Source: Trichoplax sp. H2 (taxonomy: Eukaryota > Placozoa > Uniplacotomia > Trichoplacea). From it: DNA of 64,000 bases. The notes under the pieces were generated by a model, which did no database searches, was not told the origin of the DNA, and worked only from the letters and a program-made list of their open reading frames with translations. The position numbers and the translations under genes were made by a program. Location of the stretch: contig NOWV01000047.1 in the NCBI GenBank assembly GCA_003344405.1, positions 310,001 through 374,000 of the forward strand, read 5' to 3'. Shown here piece by piece: positions 1-12,780 of this stretch (positions are counted from its first letter, which is position 1; every line of letters starts with the position of its first letter).

Positions 1-2060
1 GAAATTTAACTTTGTTGATGTTAAAAAATAATGCTATTCAAGATATTCCGTCAGACTTCAACAATATGTATTCGAGATTAAGTAAAGTTGATTTAACCTA
101 TAATTCTATCCAACAAATACCAACACATCTTCTGGATAAATGGCGTCGAAGTCGTTATACATATGTAGATTTATCTTATAATAATATTAAAATATTACCT
201 ACGTCTTTAGCTGAAGTGATCGTGACTAGGTCAGCTAGGATGTATTTTGCTGATTTGCTTGATTATATAGTCGTTCCAATTCGTTTAAGAGGTAATTTAA
301 TTCCATTTGATGCTTTAATTGCATTTACATCCAAATTGCTAATGGATAACGGTAATTGTATGCCACGTACTGGTCAATTTAGTTCTAATCAGAGCCACGT
401 AATGTTCTATCAGCAACATTTTTTCGATACTTATCTACCATGTAATTGTCATTTTGCCTTACAATTAAAACCATTATGGATCAAATGCTTAAATTTAACA
501 CATCGTTGCTCGAATCAAGGCATTCAACCAGGACAGCCTTTAGATTCGTTATTACATCATCGGTGTAAGTGCAGTAAAGAACGTGATGTATGTGTACCAT
601 TTGGAATTTGTCATGAATCATCGACAGAATTGGCATCATCTTGCGTTCTCGATTTCAGAGCAAGGCGTAGCAGTGTTTCATCGCAAGGCACAATCGGCGA
701 TTTACTGTGCTATAACATATCGGTTATAGTCTCGCCATCGACACTTCCTTCAATCATTGCACCACCATCGAAAAGTTTATCGACATCGACAAGCTTTACA
801 AGTATTGTAACGAGTAGTTCGATTGATGACATTCAACTGACTCAAACGGAAACAGTAAAAAATGACTATGATAGCTCAGTAACAAATATTTCATCTAGTC
901 CATCGAAAACGCCATCCAATCATATCATTATTCCACCCGATAGTAAGAAACCTGAGCCTACTCCATCCATTGCTATTACTACAATGTCCTCTTTGAATCG
1001 CTCTACTAATAATTCTGAATTTCAAACTAATCCTATAACACCGACATTAATCGCAAACGCTTTTGGCGGAGGTGATGAGAAAGTTGCCTATGGTAGGTTC
1101 ATAGTATGAATCATTCTATCGGCATTGCATGTTCGTATTTGAAGTTCATGATGCAATTTTTAAGATATTGACTAAATTAAATTCATTCAAATCGAATCAA
1201 TTTCATTTACATTAGAAAGTCATTAACAGCTAATTCTATAATATTGATAAATTGTTATATTTCATCTTATACAGAGTTTAATAATTTATTAACGATTATG
1301 TTTTATTTTTGGCTCGTATTGTTATGGTGCTAAATTAAGTACTTGTATTTATTTATGACCTTATTTGACTATCGTATTAGCTGTGTAAAATCAAATTCCT
1401 AAATTTAAAATCGTCCACGACTAGTTAATAAGTAACAGCAACATCTTGATGTTCGACAGTACTGGTCGACTGTTTGATGATGATGAAAATGACAATTTTT
1501 TTTACTTTTAGGTGTGGCTGGGGCTTTAGCCTGCGTTGTTATAATAGCCGTAGTCATAGCTTATGCAATTTACAAAAATAAATGGTAAGATAATAACGCA
1601 AGTTATAAGGAATAATTTAAATTATTGCATCATTATCGTTTTCGTATTCTAGTGATTTAAAATCAGTAAAAGGTTTTACTGACAATTTAAATAGCTGCTA
1701 ATTTGAGAATATCGCAATGTTGTTTGGCTTATCTTTAGGGGATTAGGCAAGTACAATTGCTTTGCGAAATCGGATATAAGTCAAAAGTAAGTAAAATTGA
1801 GCAAATGTTTAAAATCAATATCTTGCAACATGCCATTCTTTTCTTACCATAACTGAAGGATACTTAGAGCCTAACAGACAATTTTTAGGATTATTTAGAA
1901 TTAGCATAGAAAATTAATTTCTCTACTGATTTGCAAAATAGTATTACATAGACTGCAATAGGTTACAGAATAATTGAAGTACCATTTCTAAGTAATACAT
2001 TTTTAATCTAGGGCTTTGGTGAACGATTCTGAATCCGTTGAAATGATTAATCCTGAGTAA
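1..2060 (+). CDS. Leucine-rich-repeat single-pass membrane protein, 5' partial
   Basis: The reading frame is already open at the left edge, so the 5' end is missing. Exons read as 1-1092, 1512-1584, 1739-1786 and 2012-2060 (stop TAA at 2058), all with GT-AG borders and compatible phases. The first ~70 residues show LRR units (L..LMLKNNAIQDIP, L.KVDLTYNSIQQIP, YVDLSYNNIKILP). A cysteine-rich stretch follows (CNC, CKC, CVPFGIC), then a long Ser/Thr/Pro-rich stalk likely to be O-glycosylated. The short second exon encodes one hydrophobic helix (GALACVVIIAVVIAYAIY). The cytoplasmic tail is about 35 residues with no TIR or kinase domain. This suggests a cell-surface LRR adhesion or receptor protein; the ligand is unknown. 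An AATAAA-like signal lies near 2300. The family call is good, the exact identity is not known. Confidence 0.75.
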
Positions 2061-2666
2061 AGTTTAAGCTTGATTAATTTTCAAGCAATGAACAGATCTT
2101 TAGTAAAGATGTAATAGAACTCATGAATCTGTATTAATAGATACGTTTAATTTGCATTATATTTCCTGAGTTAGTACCGTAGATCTGTTCAATCAATGTA
2201 TTTTCTTAACAACATACTCTTATAATCGTTTGATAATACGTATAATGTACATATATACATCGGTATCCACTGAAATTGTAACGTGGATAAAAGCAAAATA
2301 ATAAAAAATTAATCACAAACCAAGCCATAAATTCATACTAACATTACGTTGAAAGTCAAAACAGAGACACTAGAAAATCTGCTCACTGTAAACAGGCAAC
2401 AGTAATTTATTAATTTTCACAGCGGAATGCTTGCATATTGAATAAATTTGCTTACTTGATAATCGAATACCAATTTTTGGCAACATTTACATTGTGTACA
2501 GAAGACATTTTACAGTTTTTTAATCAGATAGGTAGAATCATACTGTAGAGATAAAAAATAATGGGGCTTTTTAACTCTATCGAAATAATAACAAAAATTT
2601 TTATTATGTTCCATAATAATTTAAGAGTTGATATCAGACTGTACAGTATAATTACGAAGATATCCT
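2061..2666. other. Convergent 3' intergenic spacer
   Basis: About 600 bases between the stop codons of the LRR gene (+) and INTS2 (-). It holds AATAAA-like poly(A) signals for the plus gene near 2300 and, in reverse complement, for INTS2 at 2600-2605. No coding exon is visible. Confidence 0.5.
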
Positions 2667-5600
2667 TTACGTCGAGAGACTGTTAAATTCGTGGTTAAAA
2701 GACGTTTTTCTCTGCACTATACAATGCTTTACAATGAAAGAAAAAGCGATTTCTATCGCTTTCAATATGTCTACAGTCGGTAATATGGCTTCCAAACTCT
2801 CACTGTCGTGTATATTTGATAAATCATGCGAAGAAGAATTGTCACTATTCGAGATATCCATGTCGTTACTATTGCTTTCATTTACTTGTACGATTCCGTT
2901 GGATATGCCACTTGCAGTAGTGCAATCCACACTTGAATCAGGGGTTACATAATTTGAATTATAGGTAATTGCTGTTTTAGCCGGTGAAGATGTCGATGAA
3001 TGCATAATCCTTCCACACTGAAGGAGTAATGACACAATATCCTCACACATTGGAGGAAAAGCGTATCCGAATCTTGCTAATGCTGGTAAAACTGTTCTAA
3101 TTAGTTGATTCAGTGCATTTGCAGGAAGCACAGATAACATTAAAGTGACATGTTCAAGAATTTGGTTAGCAACATCCATGGACTTTTGAAGAGGATAGTG
3201 TATTGCTAAATGTGAGGCCAGTGATATACCGAATAACTGAATACAGATAATTACAGATAATTAAGTAATGGAGGGGAAGGTATGCATTGAATTAAAAAGA
3301 TACAATTAACTACAATTTCATTATCTACGGAGCTATATACATACTTGCTTGTCCAGTTGAGGTTGATTGATCAATTCTGGAATAAAATCTAAACATACAT
3401 GCATAGATGGTACACCAGCAACCATCATGGAGATAAGTTCACTGGGATAGGACTAAAAAATAAATGCAATAGTCATTGATGATGTTACCATCATAATTTA
3501 CAACGCTATAGCAGAGTAAGACCATAACTGTCTTATCATTCTACAATTCTTTAAACCTGAAAGTGGACCAGCTTGGTAATATTCGGATATGATATAAAGA
3601 CTTGATGCAAATGGGAGCATATGATGCTCCGAATCTCCTGCAGTTCGCTAAGTCGTAACGACTGTTGCTAATACAAGAATAATAATTACATGTTAGAGCA
3701 ACATAGAGTAGCTAAATATTTAAGATGCTATCAATACAACCTGATGATCTTCATTCGTTGGGAGGCAAATCTCCAACAGTATTTGAATTGCAGCTGTTTC
3801 CTGGACATAAATAAAGGCGCTTTTAATTCCTTCTTTCCCTTGTATTTCTTGGTTATTTACGATATTGGCAGATTTTTCTTGTACAATGTTATTTAGAGAT
3901 GCGCGAAATGCTGTCATGTAAGTATTTAGGATATGGAGTACTATTTCAAAAATAGGTGGGCACCTACAAATAACAATTTATTCAATTCAGTAAACTAGTA
4001 AATATATATTAAGTCCTTTAATTTGAAAACTTACCTAAAGACACGCTTATCACATTTTAATATGATTAAGGGGGTAACAGTCAGACTTTCAGCAGATATG
4101 ACATCTAATTGTTCCGGCAGATCCGTCATTTGTGATCGATATAAAGCCTTAATAGTAGGTATCCATAGTCTAAAAAGGTAAATTATGTACTCTTTAGCAT
4201 TATTACACATTTATTCATTATCTTAGAATTAATCGACTACAAGATACTAACTGATGAGACATAGCAGCGGACAACCTATACCACAATTTGTTCACCATCA
4301 ATGCAATCTTGCGCGGAGTATCTTCTTCAATCATCAATGGTAGTGATTTGATTACTAAATTAGAATAACTTAACAGTGATTCCATAGGCAAGGACATTAA
4401 CTGCGTCAGTAATAACATTGCCGCCATTGGTTGGGTGAAGGATTTTTCTAAAGCTGTAAAGTGGTGCAACAGTAACTTCAATTTAAAGCAAGTTATCAAC
4501 ATTATGTACACAACTTATCCAAGATCATATACTATATACCTTTCCATGCCATCTCGTGATTAATTAGAATTTGCCGAATGTGTTTTGGTATAAATACCGG
4601 AGTGTCACCTTTGACTACGCTTTGATTTGCTCTTAGCTCAGAGTTATGAGATTGAGTCAGCTCTTCTTGCATTTCTTCAACTTTTAGCCAGTGATCCACC
4701 ATACATAGCTGACGGTGATGTGTTACTAATAGACGAAGTAGCATAGGATAGATCTCGCCGTAGTCTTCCTGGTGACTTTTAGCTTCCAAGAACAATTTTC
4801 GTATAGGCAGTTGCGATATTAGCGCCTGGCTGTAAGTTTTTCTTGCACTAATCTTATTTTGGCTGGTTACTAAACATTAATAAGATGCTATAGTGAATTG
4901 AGGAAGAAAATAATGTAGCTAGGTAAGTAATTAATCGTGTATACCTGGCTTTTTCGTCTTATTTACGAAATGATCTTGATATGCCAATACATAATACAAT
5001 ACTAGAACCTTACTAGCAAGGCTGATATCATCGTGAAATATAGATATAACTTCATCGTCACTGAAACCTTCCAATACAAACAATTTCTGATCATCTGGGT
5101 TAATATTAAATTTGCTCTGCGTTGATGAACCGTCGTAAAATAGTAGATCTACAAACGCTTCAATGACGCGAGGCATTAAAGAATGCAAAGGTGATTGCGC
5201 TGCTCGAATCTGATTATATAGCCAAGTCTATCAAAATAATATTTAAAAGGTTAATAATATTAAGTGCAATATCATACGTCGGCAAAGACGATACGTGGAT
5301 AGATAATCATCAGTTTTTAGCATTAAGTAATTACTGTACATACCTTAACTTGGACATTATGCTTATAAAATGCTTTCATTCGAAGTAGTTGGTAAATACA
5401 GTGTATTGGTAAGAAGCCATCAACATTTGCATTTAAACTGGGTGTTACGAGAACAGTAACTGCGTGTCTTGTTAAAGCCTACAACAAATGTGCTAACAGA
5501 TGAGCAATAATAGAAATTGCAGCTGCTAGTTAATACTGTAAAAAGAATAAAGCAATCAGTTTGGATTGTTAAAATCAACTATTAACCTGTTCTTTAAAAA

Positions 5601-8494
5601 TAACTTGTGTGAACATAATTTTCATTCTTGATAATGATTCTGATTTTATAGGAAGCTGCATGTCGATAAATTAAAAATTGCAAACAAGTAAGTAAAATCC
5701 TCATATGATGGTGAGTTTGCTAAGCTAATAACGTCGCATAACTTACTTTCATGCCAAGTGTTGAATTTATCAACGACTCAATTGCTGAAAATTGTGAATT
5801 AAGGAAATGAATGGCCACTAGCAGTAGCGTCTCACCAAAAGAAGCATGGACTCCACTGATGCTTGAGTGTATAAAACAAAAATCCGCTTTAATATTAACG
5901 TTTTAAATTGATGAAATTTTGATATATAAAAGAGGAATAATACCAAGTAGCACAAATAACTTTATTGCTCACATTTCTTAAAAACAGAAATAGAAGGATT
6001 TACTAAATACCTAGCTGGGTTTTACGTATTACGATTTAAACAATGGTCTAACCTTTCGTAAAATTTACTTTGATGAACTAACGATTGTAGCCATCTTAAA
6101 ATAATGTTCTCAAATTCCGAAGATCTAGATTGAAATAGAATATTAGGATAGCTGGCAGAAAAGAAACTGAAAAGAATTTATGGCACAAATTGCTTACTCT
6201 GTTACTACGGGGCAAGCTAATATAGTACACAGTCCTAGGACAAGAAATCGAACGCCGGCGGCATTTGCGGGTGGTTGTAGAGTAATTAAGCGCAACAATG
6301 CTCGGCATTCTTGTCGATCAAATTTGAGTCCAGCGAAACCTTTTACAGCACAGTAGACACGTAGAATAGAACTAGCCCTAACCACTGTAGATTCGCTTAT
6401 TTTTTCATCAGTAGATAAATCCTAACACCCAAAACCGATGGCTCAAATTAGCGACTGTAAGTAAACTTGATCAATTTGAATGATGTCCACACTAGTAAAA
6501 TACCTGAAAACTTACATTATCTGTAATCAAATTGGAAGTATCGATATCATCCAATATAGAATTGGCAAACTTTGAATGTGAAGGGAGTAAGAAGAAGACT
6601 TCGCGTAACAAGCATAACCTTAATTTCTTAACGTGTAAATTCTTCGACTGTAATTTAGTAAGAAAACCTTGTAAGATTCAGTTGCATTTAACTACAATAC
6701 ACGTTTTACGAATGATAATGATAACGTACGCTTGGAATATACTTTACATTTTGTAATCTATCTTCCTACTACGCTATCATCTAAATATAAGTACAATATT
6801 GCTGTCATCTATATGTATATCGCACACACATTGATGCACAGATCAGATGTAAAATTATCGCAACTTATATTACAACAGTAAGGTCTTCTCGAATATTTTA
6901 ATAAATATTTTCCATCATCAAATACTAGCTAATGTTGCTTAAAATATTATTACCATTTCAATTGCAAAACTGTTGGATGTACGTAATAGTAGATGACGAA
7001 ACTGTCAAATAATTCATTTATTCGGTTATCATCTCACCTTATGGCCATTATGCAAGTATTGAGAAAACCAGTTTCGAACTTGAGAATTATTACCCAGTAA
7101 TATACCGCTAACAAAGCAGACAATATCGGCATTCTGTCCTTGAATATCTTGTAAATTATCGGCAATATCTAATGTTAATGCAACAGCTAAAGTGGGCATT
7201 TTACAATTAGAAATGACTTGATCTCTTAATAATGGGGCATAAGTGGGATTTAGGCGACAGAAACGACATAAAATATCAATTCTTTTTTGAGATGCAGATT
7301 GATTTTCTTCTGTCTTGTCCGAATGGTAGATTAATCCTTGGCAAGCTAAGAAAATGAACATGATGATTGGAATTTACACTTGATGTAGTCTATCATTTGG
7401 TGAAAGGATAGATTTATTTTACGTTGATTTGAATAAATACTGTATTTAATAGCGAATTTAGATTTGCCATTTGCTCACTTTACCTTGATCGAATAAATAT
7501 GGTAAATTCACGATTAATCTGCAAATGACTTCGGAGCCATTTTCTATCATTAACAGTGCTTCGATTACCTCATTAATTGGTAATGCGGAAGGCATCTCTG
7601 CATTAGTTAAAAAATTGAGTAAAAAGTAAAGCATGAAGAATTGAGTTGCAAGATATGACAATTATCAAGAGCGAAAGAAAATGAGCTATAGCAAAGTACA
7701 GTATATCATCGAGGAATTTCATTTTACTTTGCTGTTGTTATGTTGGCATCGAATTGATGCCTAAGTTCATACTTTTATGTCGTCTTACCTGCCACTAAAA
7801 TACAGATAACATCTACAATTTCGTCCAGAAATTGGCAGTGATCGATCAAATTATCACCAGCGATAGCAGACGAAGGAAATTTAGACTAGATGATAACAAG
7901 CAAAAAATGAAGTTACGCTTGGTTTAACCTCTCTAGCTACTCTTTTAGAATAATGCCTTCTCGTCAGAAGCAATCATGGCGATATTATTCATCTTCATGC
8001 AGTCAATTGATATTTCCTATTGGTTCAGACTTATGATTGAGCCATACTAGTCTATCCAATGTGCTTACATTATAGATCAGTCTGATCATTTCGTTTAGAA
8101 CAAGTCGACAACGATTGAAACCTTCACTTCGTTCAAATTCTAATTCAATATTGTGATAGGGCATATATGATTCTGATTCTCGATGGGCTAGTTTCTTTCT
8201 AATTTCCAGCTCTCTTCCGGCTTCCTCATTTAATACTAAAAAATTGGATGAGGTCAAGCAATATTCGATCGAATTGCAAACTTGATATTGCAAAATGCAA
8301 GCAAGGATCGATTTGCGTGTGTTGCGTTGGCTGTGGTCGTTTACGGATTGGAATACATATCGTACTAGACAAGGTAGAATAATTCTAATCTCCTTTTCTT
8401 TCAAGTCTTGAATTTGGCTTGCATCGAAAGTGCGTACGATGGTTAATAGCTTGGAATAGAGAGCATCATTAGCCATGATTCTCATTTTCGACAT
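2667..8494 (-). CDS. INTS2: Integrator complex subunit 2
   Basis: Eighteen exons on the minus strand: 8494-8069, 7885-7789, 7597-7484, 7336-7038, 6647-6516, 6421-6198, 6124-6053, 5861-5747, 5655-5587, 5478-5344, 5227-4945, 4869-4540, 4453-~4248, 4169-4035, 3963-3741, 3661-3557, 3452-3345, 3236-2667. Joined they give about 1,210 residues; human INTS2 is about 1,200. Collinear matches run end to end, for example CFVSGILLGNNSQVRNWF, GVRFLVLGLC, SLSRMKIMFTQ, GFLPIHCIYQLLR, AAIQILLEICLP and GVPSMHVCLDFIPEL. All joins keep frame except exon 13 to 14, where no canonical donor gives the needed phase. INTS2 is a helical-repeat scaffold of the nuclear Integrator complex, which cleaves snRNA and promoter-proximal transcripts on RNA polymerase II. 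The ATG at 8494 lies just inside a repeat-rich divergent region. No catalytic motif is expected. Confidence 0.95.
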
Positions 8495-8524
8495 ATTCTG
8501 ATTTAATTGGACGTTCTTGACTAC

Positions 8525-8725
8525 TGTTGCCTAGTCTGCAGTACAGTAGTACTGTAGTAGTTAGACAGTTACTGTACTGTACAGTACTGTACTGTATGCA
8601 GAATACAGTACAATCCGTCACCTGTACTGTAGCATGGTGATAGTACAGTACTGTACACTCATTCTACAGTATACTGTAGGACTGTACACTGTACACTAGT
8701 TGACGTGCTGCTATACTGAACCGTA
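8525..8725. repeat. Cluster of TACAGTACTGTA-type palindromic repeats
   Basis: Within 200 bases directly upstream of the INTS2 start there are many overlapping copies of ACAGTACTGTAC and variants such as TACAGTATACTGTA. The core string is its own reverse complement. The same motif recurs at 9.4-9.75, 10.0 and 21.27-21.55 kb and almost nowhere else in the window. It may be a satellite, a transposon end relic or a promoter element; the sequence alone does not decide. Confidence 0.8.
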
Positions 8726-9294
8726 CCGTACCGGGCCTTAACCGACGCTCACTCTAAATGTGAACTGGAGGTTAACCCTCGGCAATGCCTAGACTTGAAA
8801 GCAAGTCTCTGAATAGAAGACAACTTTTCGTTTTATATCGGTGTTGTTATTCACTACAGTAATACAGTAGGTAGTTTGGAGAAAGCTACACGTTAGCTAC
8901 TCTATCTAGCTCTCCGGCTTTATTCAGAAGTGACAACAACTGGATTGGACACAATCCAATAGACTTGTTTGTGTCTGTAGTATCTAGCGGACGACATCCA
9001 GTACATCTAGTGTTCTATCCGTAATATATACGGAACAATACAATGCTTATACAGTTTCATTTTTTACTACACAAAGTTCAAATTTTGTAGACACTCTTAT
9101 CCATTCTTAACAGTACTGTACAACGGACTCTCTGAATATTACATTTCGACAGTAGATTGAAATTGGAATTTTAAATTTCAATTTTATTCATTCGCCTGCT
9201 GCAATCCTCGACTCTGGCTCACAAAAAAACTTTTCGTAAATCGGTTTCGATGATTCATTCAAATACACAATTGTATATACAACTAATAACTGAA
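8726..9294. other. Intergenic DNA between INTS2 and tRNA-Asp
   Basis: No exon is recognisable. Short direct repeats (GTACCGTACC near 8710) and small inverted repeats occur. It would contain the INTS2 promoter and the 5' flank of the tRNA gene. Confidence 0.4.
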
Positions 9295-9366
9295 TCCGTG
9301 GTAGTATAGTGGTGAGTATCCCCGCCTGTCACGCGGGAGACCGGGGTTCGATTCCCCGCCACGGAG
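9295..9366 (+). tRNA. tRNA-Asp (GTC)
   Basis: A 72-base cloverleaf. The acceptor stem TCCGTGG (9295-9301) pairs with CCACGGA (9359-9365), with discriminator G at 9366. The D arm contains the A box, the anticodon loop reads CTGTCAC (anticodon GTC, aspartate), and the T arm GGTTCGATTCC is the B box. No intron. A run of at least nine T begins about ten bases downstream, a good RNA polymerase III terminator. The gene sits alone inside the TACAGTACTGTA repeat field. Confidence 0.97.
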
Positions 9367-9374
9367 CAGGTTCA

Positions 9375-9386
9375 ATTTTTTTTTTT
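9375..9386 (+). terminator. Pol III oligo-T terminator of tRNA-Asp
   Basis: An uninterrupted T tract starts about ten bases after the tRNA discriminator base, the usual RNA polymerase III stop signal. Confidence 0.8.
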
Positions 9387-9389
9387 TAA

Positions 9390-10050
9390 TCGTGATAGTA
9401 CTGGTATCGGCATGGACTACAGGACGGAACCGTGTAGTACTTACAGGACAGCGCACAGTATGCCGACTGGAGCCCATACTGGTACATTGTACTGTACGGT
9501 GCTGTACCAAACATTACAGTACAGCACTGTATAATTAATTATTAGACGATTTGCTTTTGCCGGGTGCGGTCAGCCAGTTACAGTGTACAGTACTACACTT
9601 GTACCAGGGACTACTGCGTCTCAAAGTAGTCCTTGCTATGATGGCATGGACTGCAGTGCTACAGTACAATACAAGGCTACAGCATTGTACTGTACAGTAC
9701 GGTACATTGTACAGTGCAGTAGCACAGTGAAGTGGAAAGAGACTCGGCTGGAAGGCCGGGCAGACACAAGAATCTTTAAGTAAACAGACATCTTTTAGCC
9801 AATTACTCGAGCAAGAGGCTACAAGCAGAAACTCTAGAAATCGAGTAGTTCCTGGCTATAGTTAAATAAAGAAATAAACAATTTCAGCTCATCGATCCAT
9901 AAATGACAATGAGCTTTTAATTTTGTAAGTGTTTCACTCTACGGCACCGATGTTAGGCCGATCCAAAAGGATATTTAGTAGCCTAATATGATCATGGATG
10001 ATCAAGTTGACAGTATACTGTACTACTAATGTACACTGTACAGTACTGCA
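9390..10050. repeat. Second TACAGTACTGTA field with local inverted repeats
   Basis: Copies of ACAGTACTGTA variants occur at about 9400-9540, 9575-9600, 9660-9730 and 10010-10050. They are interleaved with a GGGACTACT...AGTAGTCC inverted repeat near 9608-9634 and with GGCATGGACT segments near 9410 and 9643. Open frames here come from the repeat and do not look like genes. Confidence 0.7.
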
Positions 10051-10555
10051 ATAGTTGAATACGAGCGAAGGAATGGCTATTGAAAATGATAATATTGCAC
10101 GCCACTATTAAAGGCGGCAATTCCGTAAAACGCATTTAAGCGGAAGTGATGGTATACACTAGAGATCCTACAATTTGCGAGTCTTTAGATATACCATGGG
10201 CTATGTTAGGCCTCTGATAATATCGCACTTGGCGATCATCTTTATTAATCTAAACCATACCAGTTTACAGTATAAATAGATTTTAAATGCTTTCATACAA
10301 GTATCATAACAGAATTAAGATATTGGCATTATAGTTGATGCATCATCTACGCTCGTTAAATATTCCAATTCGCTGACGTTGGCTACATGTAATTCAATAA
10401 AAATTTGAACTGCAAAGAGTTGCATAATTAGTCTACAATCAATACCAGCTTCATACTCGTCAATTCTGAAGGGAACTGGAGAATTTCAATGACATCGTAC
10501 ATTAGTTGGTACAATATTCAGTTGACTTAGCTTATCGTGGTAATATATTGGCAAC
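10051..10555. other. Upstream region of the first four-TM gene
   Basis: AT-rich sequence with no clear exon. It should hold the promoter and 5' UTR of the gene beginning at 10556. Confidence 0.3.
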
Positions 10556-12780
10556 ATGGCAATTAGTGATGCAACATTATTGATAGAAGCAGTGGCCCGT
10601 GAGCTTTTGCAAATGCAAGCTTCAAAACGAAGATATTTTATAACCTATTGGACAACGATAAAATTAGCCTTCTCCGGAGTCACGATTTTAACCAGTATTA
10701 TAATAATTGCAAATAAGGAAGGTGCCTCCATTGGTAGTTCGTCTTTAGCCCTAATCGGCGCTTTCATGGTATGTGAAATATTATCTTGATTGATCAAGGT
10801 TTGGCTTGCAATTGATAATTATTACTGGTATTATACCCGATTATATAATCATTTAGCAATTATTTGTTATTCAGTGTTCATAGCTCATTTTGGCTGCGGT
10901 AGTCAAGGATTGATCAATATACATATTTCTTATGTGAATGTTAGATGTTGATTAATAATGTTACTGCCATATTTAATCTTTAATGGTACAGTATAAATTA
11001 AGAATTTGAACAATCAAGCGCAGGCTACAATATAGAATATTAATGTTATTCTTGTGTAATCCTTCACTACTCCAATACCATTATTTAAATTTTATGCTGA
11101 AGTTTGAATTTATTTATAAACGATGTCGTCAAAAAAATGGACCCTAGGTCTCAATTTAAGATCATCGGTTATAATTATTTATAGTGAAATAATTGCTAGA
11201 TTACAAATGATTACCTTAATATATGCCAATAGTTGTGTTACTATAGGTTCAATAGATCATTATATTCGATAAAGTAAATTTACGAACATGAAGAATACCA
11301 TAATATTGAACTAGAGTATAACCTTGTGCTGAGCTAGTATGTAGTCATTATTAATCTGAGAAAAAATCTCGGATCTCTAAATTTTTGCGTAATGTATCAT
11401 TTAATTCTTTATCCATCTAAATATTCTAACTTATTTTTTGAATAAGTCAATCGCCAAATTAGTTATCAAATAAATATACCATTCTATGTAACTTCTACGA
11501 TACCAGAATTTTAACAGATTCTGAGCCGATGTATAACTAAACAGCGATAACAATCTTAAATGTATCTGTCCTATATATATATATTAGACAAAGTCATAGT
11601 TTATTATTCCTCATTAATGTAATGCTTTACTTTTTACAATTTCAGTCTGCCTTAACTACCTTGGCATGTTTTCTTTTAACATATTCCAATCGAGTTCTGA
11701 AATATTTCGCTAACCATGTAAGTGCAGCATTGTGATAAGATCGCGTTGGCTTATTTTTTCATTATGGCACAATGGCTTGACAATTCTAGTCGATTCGTGA
11801 TCAACTTGGGTCATACTCGCTAAATCTGTAAATTCTTGATCTCTGCAATTTATTACCGTTTATTTACTGTATACCCATGTATTTTAAGAACCTAACTAAA
11901 ACGTATTTAAATTATCTGTATTTAGGTTAACCTTTGCAGGCTTTGTCTTGCTATCGGAGAATTACCGCTAATAGTAGCATTTGGCTTTCAAATTTATCAA
12001 GTGATCACGCAATCTGATTCTATGAAAGTTCAATCTGCCACTATCGCTAATTTAATTACTACAGGCCTAATATTTATATCTGCATTCAGGGTTAATTATC
12101 TCATGAAATCATATGGCAAATTATTGGTGGTAAATGTATTGATAATTTAAAATACTATCGTATAATCGCACTTTGCTTTATTAATATTTTTTACTTTAGA
12201 ATGTTTTAAATTGATTCGATGTTAGAAATTTTTTTCTTTTTTCATCGTCCGTGCCCCTTTAATTATTATAAGATTTAAACAACTATCATGTAATGTTTCT
12301 TATTTCTAGTCCTTGGAACATTCGCGTCGTAACGCTATCACCGAGAGTACTACAGATACGACTATTACGAATACAGTTAGGGAGAATAGTGAAATACCCC
12401 CGGAATATGGCCAGCATGATCCCGAAAGGAACAGCGAATACCCTACAGGAACGAATCAAGAAAGTGAATCTACAGTCAATGTGATACTGAACCCATTTCA
12501 GGAGAGCCTTCTTTCCAATGAGAGTATTAATAAAGTACAGGATACTAGTGCCATACAGTCTTCCTCATCTAGTTCATCGATACTTGATGAAAATATTTTA
12601 CCGGCAATACGTCCTCAGTATCATCAATTTAAAACTTCTGAGAGTAATCTAGAATGTTTTATAAACAGTAATCATAATAGTGAACCTACAATCAATCCAA
12701 TTGTTTCTATGATTGAGAGCTTTAGTACCAGAATGATTTCATCATGGAGAAGCTATTACCAGCTCACTTATGATACTTAG
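10556..12780 (+). CDS. Four-TM membrane protein with PPEY tail (paralogue A)
   Basis: Four exons, all joined in phase 0: 10556-10768, 11646-11717, 11926-12129 and 12310-12780, giving about 319 residues. Four hydrophobic helices lie near residues 33-52, 60-85, 102-120 and 130-150, the second being split by the first intron. The last exon encodes a 155-residue hydrophilic, Ser/Asn-rich cytoplasmic tail with a PPEY motif (IPPEYGQ), a candidate binding site for WW-domain ubiquitin ligases. The 24-codon second exon and the GEL motif at the start of TM3 match the gene at 16874, so the two are paralogues. The family is not recognised; the topology recalls MS4A or claudin-like tetraspan proteins, but no signature of either is seen. 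An AATAAA is near 13026. Function unknown. Confidence 0.75.

Noticed and set aside
9283-9510. 75-codon minus-strand open frame overlapping the tRNA
   Set aside because: It is the antisense of tRNA-Asp plus the palindromic repeat field and has no protein-like composition.
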